Of a DNA stretch of 64,000 nt, positions 16,895 to 26,277 are shown piece by piece. Source of the stretch: Pedobacter mucosus (GTDB lineage Bacteria; Bacteroidota; Bacteroidia; Sphingobacteriales; Sphingobacteriaceae). How positions within the stretch are numbered: position 1 is the stretch's first letter; each line of letters begins with the position of its first letter. The notes beneath the pieces are model-generated. The model was not told the DNA's origin. It ran no database searches and saw nothing but the letters and a program-made list of their open reading frames with translations. Location of the stretch: positions 2,170,001 through 2,234,000 of the forward strand of contig NZ_CP087585.1 of the NCBI RefSeq assembly GCF_022200785.1, given 5' to 3'. Both the position numbers and the translations under genes were made by a program.

Positions 16895-17444
16895 TTGAGT
16901 ACTAAGTATAAAATACGAGACCAAGAGCAGCTTTACTTTGTAAGTTTTGCAGTGGTGTATTGGCTTGATGTTTTTATAAGGAACGAATAAAAGGAAGTGC
17001 TTTTGGATAGCCTGCGTTACTGCCAGAAGGAAAAAGGACTGGAGGTTTATGGATAGGTGCATAATGACCAGCCATGTTCATTTGATTATTGTTACAACAG
17101 GTAAAAAGATGGAAGATATTCTACGGGATTTTAAGAGCCATACCTCAACTCAATTAAGAAAAATGATTAAGAATAACCAACAAGAAAGTAGGCGTGAATG
17201 GTTGCTATGGATGATGGAAAGAGCGGGCAACAAAAACAGCAACAACAATGGATACCAATTTTGGCAACAGGACAACCATCCAATAGAGTTATGGGATAAT
17301 TATATGAAAGAACAGAAATTAGATTATCTGCATGAAAATCCTGTAGTATCAGGTTTTGTGTCGAAAGCAGAAGACTATCTTTACAGTAGTGCGAGAGATT
17401 ATTGTGGAGAAAAGGACTTGTTGGAGATTAAGCTAATTGAATAA
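16895..17444 (+). pseudogene. second RAYT copy, inactivated
   Basis: About 95 percent identical at nucleotide level to 15160-15708. TAT has become TAA at 16988-16990, and an extra A at 17055 shifts the frame. Only the part from 17049 on is open, with HVH and the Tyr block but without the first third. The ATG-like position upstream has become ATA. The flanking REPs are retained. A product could arise only from an internal start, so I regard it as dead. Confidence 0.85.
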
Positions 17445-17453
17445 GCTTTGGGG

Positions 17454-17472
17454 CACAAGCGGACGCTTGCGC
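17454..17472. repeat. REP copy, right of broken RAYT
   Basis: CACAAGCGGACGCTTGCGC, the inverted partner of the REP at 16785-16803. Confidence 0.8.
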
Positions 17473-17546
17473 CAGATGCGATAAACAACAAATTTTGATT
17501 ATCAAAAGACAACTCTTGTAATAATCTGACTATTTTAACCTAAAAT

Positions 17547-18662
17547 ATGAAAATAAAGTTGATAATTTTAATAATGCTCATTATCCCTTTTTTAGGGAAT
17601 GCGCAAGCTAAGGTTGAAGTTAATGGATATGCGCCTTATTTAAAAAGCGGTACAGAAGTTACCTTGCGCCGGATTGATCCTTCTTTAAAGAAAAATTTGC
17701 TAAAGCCCCTTGAATTAAAAACTAGCTTAGAAAATGGTAAGTTTAATTTTTTCTTTGAGAACGCTGGCGCTGAAATGTACCTTTTAACAGTCAAAAAGCG
17801 ATCTGAAACGCTTTATCTTCCTAGCGGAGTAACTAATCTATCAATAAAGGATTCGTTATTAAGAAAGATTTCAATTGAAAATACGACTGCTTCTGAATAT
17901 GCAAATTATGATGAAGATAAAAAAAGGGTTAGCTTGAAGAGCAAGTACTTATGGCTTAGGGCTGATTATGATGACTATATACGAGGTGAAAAGGTCGACT
18001 CTCAAATCGCTGTAGAGAAATCGGCGGCACTTGACAGTGCAAACCTAGCGCAGCAAAATTATTCTGCAAATCAAAGTGTAGCATGGATTAAATCAAATCC
18101 AAATTCTCTAATAAATAGTAAGATACTCTATGATCAACTGACAACTTTATCAGATGATACCATTAAGTATTTGTTCGATTTGATACCCACAATGGCTAAA
18201 CAAAACAGCTATGGTAAACTGTTGTTATATAATATTGAAAATCTATTGTCCGGCGCTACTCCACCTCCGTTCCATGTAAAAACGCCACAGGGAAAGATAA
18301 TAAGTTTATCGGACTTTCGGGGTAAATATGTTCTTTTGGATTTTTGGGCATCTTGGTGCATTCCATGTCGAAAAGTAAATCCATCTCTTGTTAAAATTTA
18401 TAAAAAGTTTGGCAAACGCAATTTCAGTATAATAGGTATTTCTCTCGACCATGAAAAGGAAAAGTGGGAAAAGGCTATCGCAGCTGACGGATTGAACTGG
18501 ACGCATGTATCAGAACTAAAAGGTATGAATGGTAAGATTTCAAAGGATTATGATGTTGGCTTTATTCCCAATAATTATTTACTTGGCCCTAGAGGGAAAG
18601 TAGTCGCTCGAAATATTGACCCAGTACAACTTCAATTATTTTTAGAGAAATTTAGTAATTAA
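17547..18662 (+). CDS. TlpA-type thioredoxin-like protein with DUF4369-like N-terminus
   Basis: 371 residues with signal peptide MKIKLIILIMLIIPFLGNAQ. The first ~110 residues resemble the DUF4369 beta domain that often precedes Bacteroidota TlpA proteins. The C-terminal ~140 residues are a thioredoxin fold: FRGKYVLLDFWASWC, with redox centre WCIPC and cis-Pro region FIPNNYLL. It probably reduces periplasmic disulfides. It is bracketed by REP/RAYT fragments on both sides. A decayed relative lies at 26986-27217 on the minus strand. Confidence 0.88.
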   Translation: MKIKLIILIMLIIPFLGNAQAKVEVNGYAPYLKSGTEVTLRRIDPSLKKNLLKPLELKTSLENGKFNFFFENAGAEMYLLTVKKRSETLYLPSGVTNLSIKDSLLRKISIENTTASEYANYDEDKKRVSLKSKYLWLRADYDDYIRGEKVDSQIAVEKSAALDSANLAQQNYSANQSVAWIKSNPNSLINSKILYDQLTTLSDDTIKYLFDLIPTMAKQNSYGKLLLYNIENLLSGATPPPFHVKTPQGKIISLSDFRGKYVLLDFWASWCIPCRKVNPSLVKIYKKFGKRNFSIIGISLDHEKEKWEKAIAADGLNWTHVSELKGMNGKISKDYDVGFIPNNYLLGPRGKVVARNIDPVQLQLFLEKFSN

Positions 18663-18680
18663 CTTCAGGGAGATTATCAA

Positions 18681-18814
18681 CCCTGTAATATCAGGTTTTG
18701 TGTCGAAAGCAGAGGATTATCTTTACAGTAATGCGAGAGATTATTGCGAAGAAAAGGGCTTGTTGGAGATTAAGCTAATTACATAAGCTTTGGGGCACAA
18801 GCGGACGCTTGCGC
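18681..18814. repeat. RAYT 3'-end fragment with REP
   Basis: Begins CCTGTAATATCAGG, closest to the tail of the broken RAYT, continues to the stop region, and ends with the REP at 18796-18814. It lies 18 bases after the thioredoxin gene stop. Confidence 0.85.
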
Positions 18815-18822
18815 CAGACGGA

Positions 18823-18935
18823 ATCGAAAGCAGAAGATTATCTTTACAGTAGTGCGAGAGATTATTGCGGAGAAAAGGGCTTGTTGGAGATTAAGCTAAT
18901 TACATAAGCTTTGGGGCACAAGCGGACGCTTGCGC
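18823..18935. repeat. RAYT 3'-end fragment with REP, second tandem copy
   Basis: Starts at TCGAAAGCAG, follows the previous fragment directly, and ends with the REP at 18917-18935. Together with 15714 and 18681 this makes three free-standing copies of the RAYT tail. Confidence 0.85.
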
Positions 18936-19063
18936 CAGATGGGCCAGACGGAGGATATTCACTACCGTTATCCTACATCCCCATAGAAAAGCAACTTTTA
19001 TTCAATGAAATTAAAACGAAATGGTGGGGAGCAAATCATCAAATATTTATAAGGATGTTTAAT

Positions 19064-20095
19064 ATGAAACTATTTAGTTGTATTGTATTAATGGCAATGC
19101 TACCATTCGCTTCCTTAGCTCAGCAGGCTGTGGTTACTTTTAAAAAATTTGATAAACAAAATAAAGTGGATGTATTGATTGCCGGCAGGTTATTTACTTC
19201 TTTCCTATACGCCGACACTATGGAGAAGCCACTCCTATATCCCTTAGTAAGTGCTGGAGGCGCAGTTGTTACCCGTGGTTTCCCACTTTATCCTAAACCT
19301 GGTGAACCAACAGATCACCCTCATCAAATCGGATTATGGTTTAATTTTGAAAATCTGAACGGACTGGATTTCTGGAATAATTCTAGCGCCATAGCTATTA
19401 ATCAGAAAGCAAAGTATGGTTGGATCCGAACCGACAAAATCACTAAAATTAAAGGTGGTACTAAAGGGCTACTAGCTTATCATGCCAATTGGACCAATCA
19501 AGCGAATGAAATTATACTTGAAGAAAATACCAGCTTCGAATTCAGCGGCAGCAAAGCACAACGTGTAATTACTAGAATAACCAAACTAACAGCGGTTAAA
19601 AAAGCAATATTTACTGATGCAAAAGATGGATTACTAGGTTTGCGACTGGCCCATGAATTACAAATGCCTATTATTGAGCAGGAGAAAATTAAGGATAGTG
19701 AGCGCATCATTAGCCCTGTTAAAAGACGGTTGGATAGCATACCCACCGGCAACTTCCTAACCAGCGAAGGTAAACAAGGCGATGCAGCCTTTAGTACTCG
19801 AGGTGTTTGGTGTAAGGTGTATGGAAAAATTGGGGCCGACTCTGTGAGCATAGCCATTATAGATCATCCATTAAATCCCAATTATCCTACTTTTTGGTTT
19901 ACAAGGGGATATGGTTTGTTTGCAGCGAATCCGTTGGGGGAAAAGGTTTTTACAAACGGTACTTCTTCTAAAAATCTCACCCTCGAAAAAGGTGAATCTG
20001 TTACATTTAAGTATCGGGTGGTAATTGATAACGGTCTTCGAACGCCTAGTCCGACTCAACTTAATACTATAGCTCGCAGTTTTACCCAAAAATAG
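19064..20095 (+). CDS. exported DUF6807 / PmoA-like protein
   Basis: 343 residues with signal peptide MKLFSCIVLMAMLPFASLAQ. The core DHPHQIGLWFNFENLNGLDFW matches the DUF6807 family (Pfam name methane oxygenase PmoA, although no oxidation of methane is implied). The domain is common in Bacteroidota and Planctomycetes sugar loci. An in-frame start at 18911 lies in REP sequence and is rejected. AAGG at 19051 sits 9 bases before the chosen ATG. No operon partner is visible. Confidence 0.8.
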   Translation: MKLFSCIVLMAMLPFASLAQQAVVTFKKFDKQNKVDVLIAGRLFTSFLYADTMEKPLLYPLVSAGGAVVTRGFPLYPKPGEPTDHPHQIGLWFNFENLNGLDFWNNSSAIAINQKAKYGWIRTDKITKIKGGTKGLLAYHANWTNQANEIILEENTSFEFSGSKAQRVITRITKLTAVKKAIFTDAKDGLLGLRLAHELQMPIIEQEKIKDSERIISPVKRRLDSIPTGNFLTSEGKQGDAAFSTRGVWCKVYGKIGADSVSIAIIDHPLNPNYPTFWFTRGYGLFAANPLGEKVFTNGTSSKNLTLEKGESVTFKYRVVIDNGLRTPSPTQLNTIARSFTQK

Positions 20096-20467
20096 TTTAT
20101 AAGTTTTAAGTGATTACGAGGGATGGTAAATGCGCAGGATGATTCTTGAAGACAATTAAAATTATATACGATTAAAAAAAGAAATAGGACCTCCCGGCCA
20201 AGAAGGTTCCAAAAATGAATTTCGTGATTGCTATCGAAATGAGAACCTTCATTCATCATCTCGAATTTGTTTTAGGATCCGATTAGCATGAGCAACAAGT
20301 ATGAAAGTTGCTGAACTAAATTCAGCATGGCGATCGTAAAATCCATAACTCATAAATAGCAAGTCATACCAACTCCTATTTTTTTTCTAAAACTAACCCT
20401 CAGGATCATAGCAACATTAAATCAGTAACATGTTAATTACGGTAAGCACATATAGTTAAGTGGATGG

Positions 20468-20475
20468 TATGTTTG
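20468..20475 (+). promoter_or_regulatory. -7 box candidate of the barrel gene
   Basis: TATGTTTG followed by C matches TAnnTTTG, 16 bases before the ATG at 20492. No -33 TTG is evident. The remaining part of the 20096-20491 gap holds a CCTCCCGGCCAAGAAGGTTCC string (20189 on) shared with 5.6 kb, and no gene. Confidence 0.4.
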
Positions 20476-20491
20476 CAACACAGATAAACCT

Positions 20492-23134
20492 ATGAGAAAC
20501 TCTACTAAATCGATTTTTATATTTCTTTTATTAATTTTCCTCTACACTAGCAGTAATGCCCAAACATTTTCCGTTAAAGGAATTATTTTAGATACAGACG
20601 GACAATCACTTCCAGGTGCAGTGGTAAGGATTAAATCGACTAATGATAGTTTGGTTACATCAGCCAACACCGATGGAAGATTCAATTTTACAAAGTTTAA
20701 AGCCAAGCAGTTTACCCTTTCAGCAGCGTTTATAGGCTATGACACCTTTATTAAAAAGTATGTTATTGAAAACGGCGTGACTATAGATATTACGGATATA
20801 AAACTAAAGGCGTCTTCAAATACCCTAGATGGTGTAGTAATTTCGGGTGCTCCTCCTGTTAAGGTAACTCAGGATACGGTAAGCTTTAACGCAAAAGCCT
20901 TCCCGGTTAGAGATGGCGATGCAGTTGATGAAATACTTAAAAAGTTACCAGGAATAAAAGTAGATAATGATGGCAACGTAACTAGTCAGGGTTCTCCAGT
21001 AACGAAAATAAGGGTTAATGGAAAAGATTTTTTTGGAAGTGACGTAGCTACGGCAATTAAAAACCTTCCAGCAGACATTATTAAAAACTTGCAGGTTATT
21101 GATGATTACGGTGACCAGGCGAAACTTACGGGTATTAAAACAGGCGAACCAGAAAAAATCCTTAACCTGGTTATTGAGGAAGATAAAAAGAAAGGTTATT
21201 TCGCCAGGGCTTCCGCTGGAATAGGCAGTTCAAATCGGTATAACACTAACCTGAGGGGAAATAGCATGAAGGGTGAACAACAAATCTCCTTTGATGGAAC
21301 ATCTGCTAATGCCAATATGCGTGGCGGCGGTGGGGATGGAATTACAACTAGAAATGCTGCCGGATTGAATTATAAAAATGAGTTCAATACCAAATTATCT
21401 GCTGATGCGGGATACAATTTCACCAATGACAAGAGAAATACGATCAGCACAACCTATACACAGAACATATTGCAGGATGCCGATCTTAATCCAGTAAACC
21501 GGTTTGAAGATGCCCGCAGCAACAACCATAGTAATAATTACAATCAGTGGTTCGGTGGCAATTTGGAATATAAGATTGATACGATGAACTACCTAAAAAT
21601 TTCTCCGAACTTAACTTATGGTACAAATGAAGGAAATGATACTGGAGGTTCAATCATTACACAGGACAGTTTAGTTACCAATCGAAATAGCACAAATTTT
21701 AGTAATTCGAATAATTTCAGCGCAAGGACAAATGTATTCTTCAACCATAAGTTTTCAAAAAAAGGACGCAATTTTACGGGCTGGAGCAATCTAAATTTTT
21801 CCAATAGTAAAAATGATAGAGATGGATATAACCGATACCTCAACACCAATGGAAGTGTAACCGATTCGGTAACGCAGAATCAATTGAATTATCAAGCCAA
21901 CCAGAATATAGGAATTAGTGCCGGCGCTTCCTATATGGAGCCACTTTGGGCCAAAACCTTTTTAGAGTTAAATTATAACTGGAATAGGTCTGCAACTAAC
22001 AATTCCAAAGATACTTATGATGTTATTGGCGATAACCAGGTATTTAATCAGAATTTAAGTAACATCTATGATTATGAGTTCATTACCAATAAGGTTGGTT
22101 TAAACTATAGGTTTATTGGCGAAAAGCTGAACTATACCATTGGCCTAAACTTTCAGCCTGTTTTGTTAAAAGGATATAACGTTACAACTGGGGTTGAAAC
22201 TTTTAACCGCTCTTCCAATTTTATCCCGTCAGGCAGATTTTCTTATAAGTTTTCCAATCAACAATCATTAGATGTTAATTATTGGGCTAGAAATACTCAA
22301 CCTGGATTTTTGCAGTTGCAACCTATTTCGGATAATTCCAACCTTCAAAATGTTACGACTGGAAACCCGAACTTAAAACCAGAATTTATTCAAAATATTA
22401 ATGCACATTATAAGCAGGCTGATTGGAGTGCAGGAAAAGTTATCTTGGCCAATTTTAAATATGAGCGTACTAACGACAGAATCGTAACGATTAAGCAACG
22501 TGTACCTGGCACGGTTAATCAGCTCACAACCTATACCAACACTGATGGATATTATACCATACAAGGAGATTATAATATCAGCAGACCGCTTTCTCCGGAA
22601 CGCAAGTTTACCCTGGAATACTCTGGTTCAGGCCAGCTAAATAACAATATTTCCTTTACAGATGAAAGCAGGATAGATGCAAAAAATACCTCCTGGCGTC
22701 AGGAGCTTGAATTTAGAGTCGATTTGAAGGATATTGCCAATTTCGAAGTTGAAACTTCATACTCACAAAATTCGACTAGCTACTCAAACGATGCATTCGA
22801 AGATCGTTTATCGAATAGATTTGAGTATGGAATAGAAGGCCGCAATTATTTTTTAAAGGATATCACATTAGGATACAATTTTTCCAAACAGGTTAATTCT
22901 GGCTTCGACAATGGCATTACGCGTAACCCAACTTTATTACGTTTATCGTTAGAATATAAGTTTCTTAAAAATAAAATGGCTGCTGTTCAAATTGAAGGTT
23001 TTGATCTTTTTGATCAGAATTCTGGTATCTCCAGAGATGTATTTGATAACGTGATTGTAGATAGACAAGTAAACCGCCTTGGTCGGTATTTTATGCTGTC
23101 GCTGATTTATAGGGTTAGGAATTTTGGGGGTTAG
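20492..23134 (+). CDS. TonB-dependent outer-membrane beta-barrel protein
   Basis: 880 residues with a signal peptide (IFIFLLLIFLYTSSNAQ). Residues about 24-110 are a carboxypeptidase-regulatory-like domain (VKGIILDTDGQSLPGAVVRI). A plug follows (DEILKKLPGIKVDNDGNV), then a barrel of the OMP_b-brl_3 type rich in Asn/Tyr/Phe, ending with the outer-membrane signal YRVRNFGG. There is no SusD partner, so this is not a SusC nutrient pair. The ligand is unknown. The tandem repeat array starts directly after the stop. Confidence 0.88.
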   Translation: MRNSTKSIFIFLLLIFLYTSSNAQTFSVKGIILDTDGQSLPGAVVRIKSTNDSLVTSANTDGRFNFTKFKAKQFTLSAAFIGYDTFIKKYVIENGVTIDITDIKLKASSNTLDGVVISGAPPVKVTQDTVSFNAKAFPVRDGDAVDEILKKLPGIKVDNDGNVTSQGSPVTKIRVNGKDFFGSDVATAIKNLPADIIKNLQVIDDYGDQAKLTGIKTGEPEKILNLVIEEDKKKGYFARASAGIGSSNRYNTNLRGNSMKGEQQISFDGTSANANMRGGGGDGITTRNAAGLNYKNEFNTKLSADAGYNFTNDKRNTISTTYTQNILQDADLNPVNRFEDARSNNHSNNYNQWFGGNLEYKIDTMNYLKISPNLTYGTNEGNDTGGSIITQDSLVTNRNSTNFSNSNNFSARTNVFFNHKFSKKGRNFTGWSNLNFSNSKNDRDGYNRYLNTNGSVTDSVTQNQLNYQANQNIGISAGASYMEPLWAKTFLELNYNWNRSATNNSKDTYDVIGDNQVFNQNLSNIYDYEFITNKVGLNYRFIGEKLNYTIGLNFQPVLLKGYNVTTGVETFNRSSNFIPSGRFSYKFSNQQSLDVNYWARNTQPGFLQLQPISDNSNLQNVTTGNPNLKPEFIQNINAHYKQADWSAGKVILANFKYERTNDRIVTIKQRVPGTVNQLTTYTNTDGYYTIQGDYNISRPLSPERKFTLEYSGSGQLNNNISFTDESRIDAKNTSWRQELEFRVDLKDIANFEVETSYSQNSTSYSNDAFEDRLSNRFEYGIEGRNYFLKDITLGYNFSKQVNSGFDNGITRNPTLLRLSLEYKFLKNKMAAVQIEGFDLFDQNSGISRDVFDNVIVDRQVNRLGRYFMLSLIYRVRNFGG

Positions 23135-23781
23135 TGTAGTTAAGGGTTCCATCCAGCTAATTCAAAGCACTACCTCTCCGTTCTACTCAGATCCAGCCTT
23201 CCAGATTTCTTTTCCGCTGCTCAGGAAAAGCGGGCGTCCTATTGGCGTTAGTAGTATAAAGATGGTTTGTGTTTTATTTGGTTAAGGAAGTGGGTATAAC
23301 CCAAACCAAATAAGAACACCATACATTCCGTCCAGCTAATCCAAAGTACTACCTCTCCGTTCTACTCAGACCCGGCCTAACAAATTTTTTGGAATCCACT
23401 GCCCAACCCAAACCACTAACTTTAATAGAAAAGTTTTAAGCCGGCAATTTATTAATGGTTCTTTATTGTTTTTTTGTATTAATGAGCTCGCAAAAGCTCG
23501 GTATTGTTTCTTTTTGTTGTCAAAAAGAAAGAGCCCCTCTTGGCGGCGGCGAGCCAAGTAAACATATTTTTTTTCGCCTCTATGCCGGCAGGCATCAAGT
23601 TTTTCACCTGTGTATATTTTGTAATAAGTGTTCAAGCTGGCTTCGCCAGTTGAAGGCCAAAGTTAGTTACATTTCTATTTTCTTTTTTGCCTCTATGCCG
23701 GCGGGCATCAAACTTTGAAGGCCAAAGTTAGCAAAGCCTTCTCTTTTCCGTTATGCAGCTCTTTCGCACAATCCATTACAC

Positions 23782-23885
23782 AAAAATCTGGAAGGCAGCG
23801 CAGGCTTAGGTTTTGATGAAGGATCAAAACGAATAAAATCTAGGCCTTCTTCCAACGCTCAAACCCAGCCTTCCAGATTTTTTTT
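23782..23885 (+). repeat. nested-hairpin element, copy B
   Basis: Perfect 15-bp outer stem (23782-23796 with 23868-23882). The middle helix is GGCTTAG with CTAGGCC. The inner stem is GTTTTGAT / ATCAAAAC (23810-23817, 23823-23830) with loop GAAGG. It ends in a T8 run, as a transcript 3' end would. Confidence 0.65.
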
Positions 23886-24333
23886 CCGCTGCTCAGGAAA
23901 AGCCTGCGTCCTATTGGCGTTAGTAGTATAAAGATGGTTTGTATTTTATTTGGTTGGTGAATTGGGTATAACCCAAACCAAATAAGAACACTATGCATTC
24001 CATCCCAGCCAATCCAAAGTACTACCTCTCCGTTCTACTCAGACCCGGCCTAACAAATTTTTCGGAATCCACTGCCCAACCCAAACCAGTAACTTAAATA
24101 GAAAAATTTTAAGCCGGCAATTTTTGTTTCTTTTTGTTGTCAAAAAGAAAGAGCCCCTCTTGGCGGCGGCGAGCCAAGTAAAAATATTTTTTTTCGCCTC
24201 TATGCCGGCGGGCATCAAGTTTTTCACCTGTGTATATTTTATGGGTGTTCAAGCTGGCTTCGCCGGTTGAAGGCCAAAGTTAGCAAAGCCCTCTCTTTTC
24301 CGTTATGCAGCATTGCCGCACCAGCCATTACAC

Positions 24334-24437
24334 AAAAATCTGGAAGGCAGCGCAGGCTTAGGTTTTGATGAAGGATCAAAACGAATAAAATCTAGGCCTT
24401 CTTCCACCACTCAAACCCAGCCTTCCAGATTTTTTTT
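24334..24437 (+). repeat. nested-hairpin element, copy C
   Basis: Same stems as copy B: outer 24334-24348 with 24420-24434, followed by T8. The connector reads CCACCACTC where copy B has CCAACGCTC, so differences fall in unpaired parts. Confidence 0.65.
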
Positions 24438-24938
24438 CCGCTGCTCAGGAAAAGCGGGCGTCCTATTGGCGTTAGTAGTATAAAGATGGTTTGTATTTTA
24501 TTTGGTTGGTGAATTGGGTATAACCCAAACCAAATAAGAACACTATGCATTCCATCCCAGCCAATCCAAAGTACTACCTCTCCGTTCTACTCAGATCCGG
24601 CCTAACAAATTTTTCGGAATCCACTGCCCAACCCAAACCACTAACTTTAATAGAAAAATTTTAAGCCGGCAATTTATTAATGGTTCTTTATTGTTTTTTT
24701 GTATTAATGAGCTCGCAAAAGCTCGGTATTGTTTCTTTTTGTTGTCAAAAAGAAAGAGCCCCTCTTGGCGGCGGCGAGCCAAGTAAACATATTTTTTTTC
24801 GCCTCTATGCGGGCGGGCATCAAGTTTTTCACCTGTGTATATTTTATGGGTGTTCAAGCTGGCTTCGCCGGTTGAAGGCCAAAGTTAGCAAAGCCTTCTC
24901 TTTTCCGTTATGCAGCTCTTTCGCACAATCCATTACAC

Positions 24939-25042
24939 AAAAATCTGGAAGGCAGCACAGGCTTAGGTTTTGATGAAGGATCAAAACGAATAAAATCTAG
25001 GCCTTCTTCCACCACTCAAACCTAGCCTTCCAGATTTTTTTT
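24939..25042 (+). repeat. nested-hairpin element, copy D
   Basis: Outer stem 24939-24953 with 25025-25039, followed by T8. Changes relative to copy C are in unpaired connectors (GCACAGG for GCGCAGG, CCTAGCC for CCCAGCC). Confidence 0.65.
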
Positions 25043-25543
25043 CCGCTGCTCAGGAAAAGCGGGCGTCCTATTGGCGTTAGTAGTATAAAGATGGTTTGTG
25101 TTTTATTCGGTTAAGGAAATGGGTATAACCCTAAACCATTAAGAACACTATACATTCCATCCCAGCTAATCCAAAGTATTACCTCTCCGTTCTACTCAGA
25201 TCCGGCCTAACAAAATTTTCGGAATCCATTGTACAAGCCTACCCACTAACTTTAATAGAATACGGCGCAGCCCTCATGAATACAATTAAAACTACTTTTA
25301 CAAATGAATAATTTTTAAGCCGGCAATTTTTGTTTCTTTTTGTTGTCAAAAAGAAAGAGCCCCTCTTGGCGGTGGCGAGCCAAGTAAAATGTTTTGCCTC
25401 TATGAAGGCATGCGATTCAACTATCTTTTCTTCGCCTCTATGTTGGCGGGGGGAATACAGTTTGCAGAACCCACTTTAAAATAACTTAATGAAAAATCTC
25501 TAAGCGATTGAAAAAGAGGGAAATCATAACTGTATAAAAACAA

Positions 25544-25574
25544 AAACCCTGCAAATCATCGATTTGCAGGGTTT
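25544..25574 (-). terminator. perfect 14-bp terminator behind the tRNA/tmRNA fragment
   Basis: AAACCCTGCAAATC and its exact complement around a 3-base loop, with T-rich sequence following on the minus strand. It fits a terminator for a minus-strand RNA gene whose 3' end is at 25587. Confidence 0.85.
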
Positions 25575-25586
25575 CAATTAATTTTG

Positions 25587-25610
25587 TGGAGCCGAAGGGA
25601 GTCGAACCAC
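25587..25610 (-). other. tRNA or tmRNA 3' end, probable attachment site remnant
   Basis: On the minus strand the sequence GTGGTTCGACTCCCTTCGGC followed by TCCA is a T-loop plus acceptor 3' half. No matching 5' half, anticodon arm or tmRNA body is found upstream (25611 onward is AT-rich and unrelated). The T-stem is already broken at the boundary. A 3'-end duplicate with its own terminator but no body is what site-specific integration into an RNA gene leaves at one junction. Confidence 0.6.
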
Positions 25611-25983
25611 CCTATTTAACTAATTGAATTTCAATATCTTGTGAAAATTTTTAAATAATTATCACCTAAAACTCACCTTTACTATTTTTGATTGCAAATC
25701 TTACTATAAAGCTACTAATAATAATAACATACTGTAGCTTTCTCAAATAAAATTTAAAAAACAAGCCAGTTTTGATCTTTATAGATGCAGACTGATGCTC
25801 CTTGTCTCGCAATCATTAAGAAATTTACTGATCCCCCTATCATTCGATATTATTAAAATTTATTAAAACAGTTTTCATGTCTATTCATTTTAAAAATCCT
25901 CAGGGATCCTGTTACAGATACCCAAGTAAAATGACTTATAACAACAAAGTTTACATCCTAAACAACATTTGTATATAAAATAA

Positions 25984-26262
25984 ATGATTATGAAGGTAGA
26001 CTTGATAACAATTGAAGATCTAGAAATATTTAAGGAAAATTTATTAACAGAAATAAAGAAGATTATTAAACATGACACTATTCCCAACAAGGATCTGGAG
26101 TGGCTAAGAAGTGCTGAGGTTAGAGAGCTTCTGAATATCTCACAAGGTACACTGCAAAATTTAAGAATAAATGGAACCCTAAGTTATAGTATGGTTGGCA
26201 AAATATTCTATTATAAGCGTGAAAATATCATCGATATTTTAGAAAATAATAATTTAAAATAG
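25984..26262 (+). CDS. helix-turn-helix (excisionase-like) protein
   Basis: 92 residues. The C-terminal half is an HTH_17/MerR-like domain: WLRSAEVRELLNISQGTLQN, then GTLSYSMVGKIFYYKRENI, with a typical wing. The N-terminal ~35 residues are helical. Proteins of this type accompany Bacteroidota conjugative and mobilisable elements as regulators or excisionases. It lies 16 bases before the next gene and about 370 bases from the RNA-gene fragment at 25587. Confidence 0.75.
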   Translation: MIMKVDLITIEDLEIFKENLLTEIKKIIKHDTIPNKDLEWLRSAEVRELLNISQGTLQNLRINGTLSYSMVGKIFYYKRENIIDILENNNLK

Positions 26263-26277
26263 CTATCAATCAAATTT

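Larger units (their letters stand above)
23150..25460. repeat. tandem array of ~0.55-0.67-kb intergenic repeat units
   Basis: The landmark AGCCTTCCAGATTT occurs at about 23195, 23867, 24419 and 25024, giving intervals near 670, 552 and 605 bases. The second complete unit lacks a ~55-base piece (ATTAATGGTTCTTTATTG onward). The first has ~64 extra bases that duplicate the CTCTATGCCGGC / AAGGCCAAAGTTAG part. The array starts with a partial unit and ends with a decayed one (CCTCTATGTTGGCGGGG). Units contain a CTTTTTG/CAAAAAG hairpin and the nested-hairpin element. Open frames in it (IEAKKNIFTWLAAAKRGSFF-like) look accidental. Confidence 0.85.

Noticed and set aside
18911..19063. 51-residue N-terminal extension of the DUF6807 protein
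   Set aside because: The extension is encoded by REP sequence and would bury a clear signal peptide.
23366..25000. Several 60-97-residue open frames on both strands in the tandem array
   Set aside because: They repeat with the array, lie over hairpins on both strands and have no promoter or export signal; they are by-products of the repeat.
25587..25680. Complete tRNA gene on the minus strand
   Set aside because: Only the T-loop and acceptor 3' half are present; no anticodon arm or 5' acceptor strand can be found.
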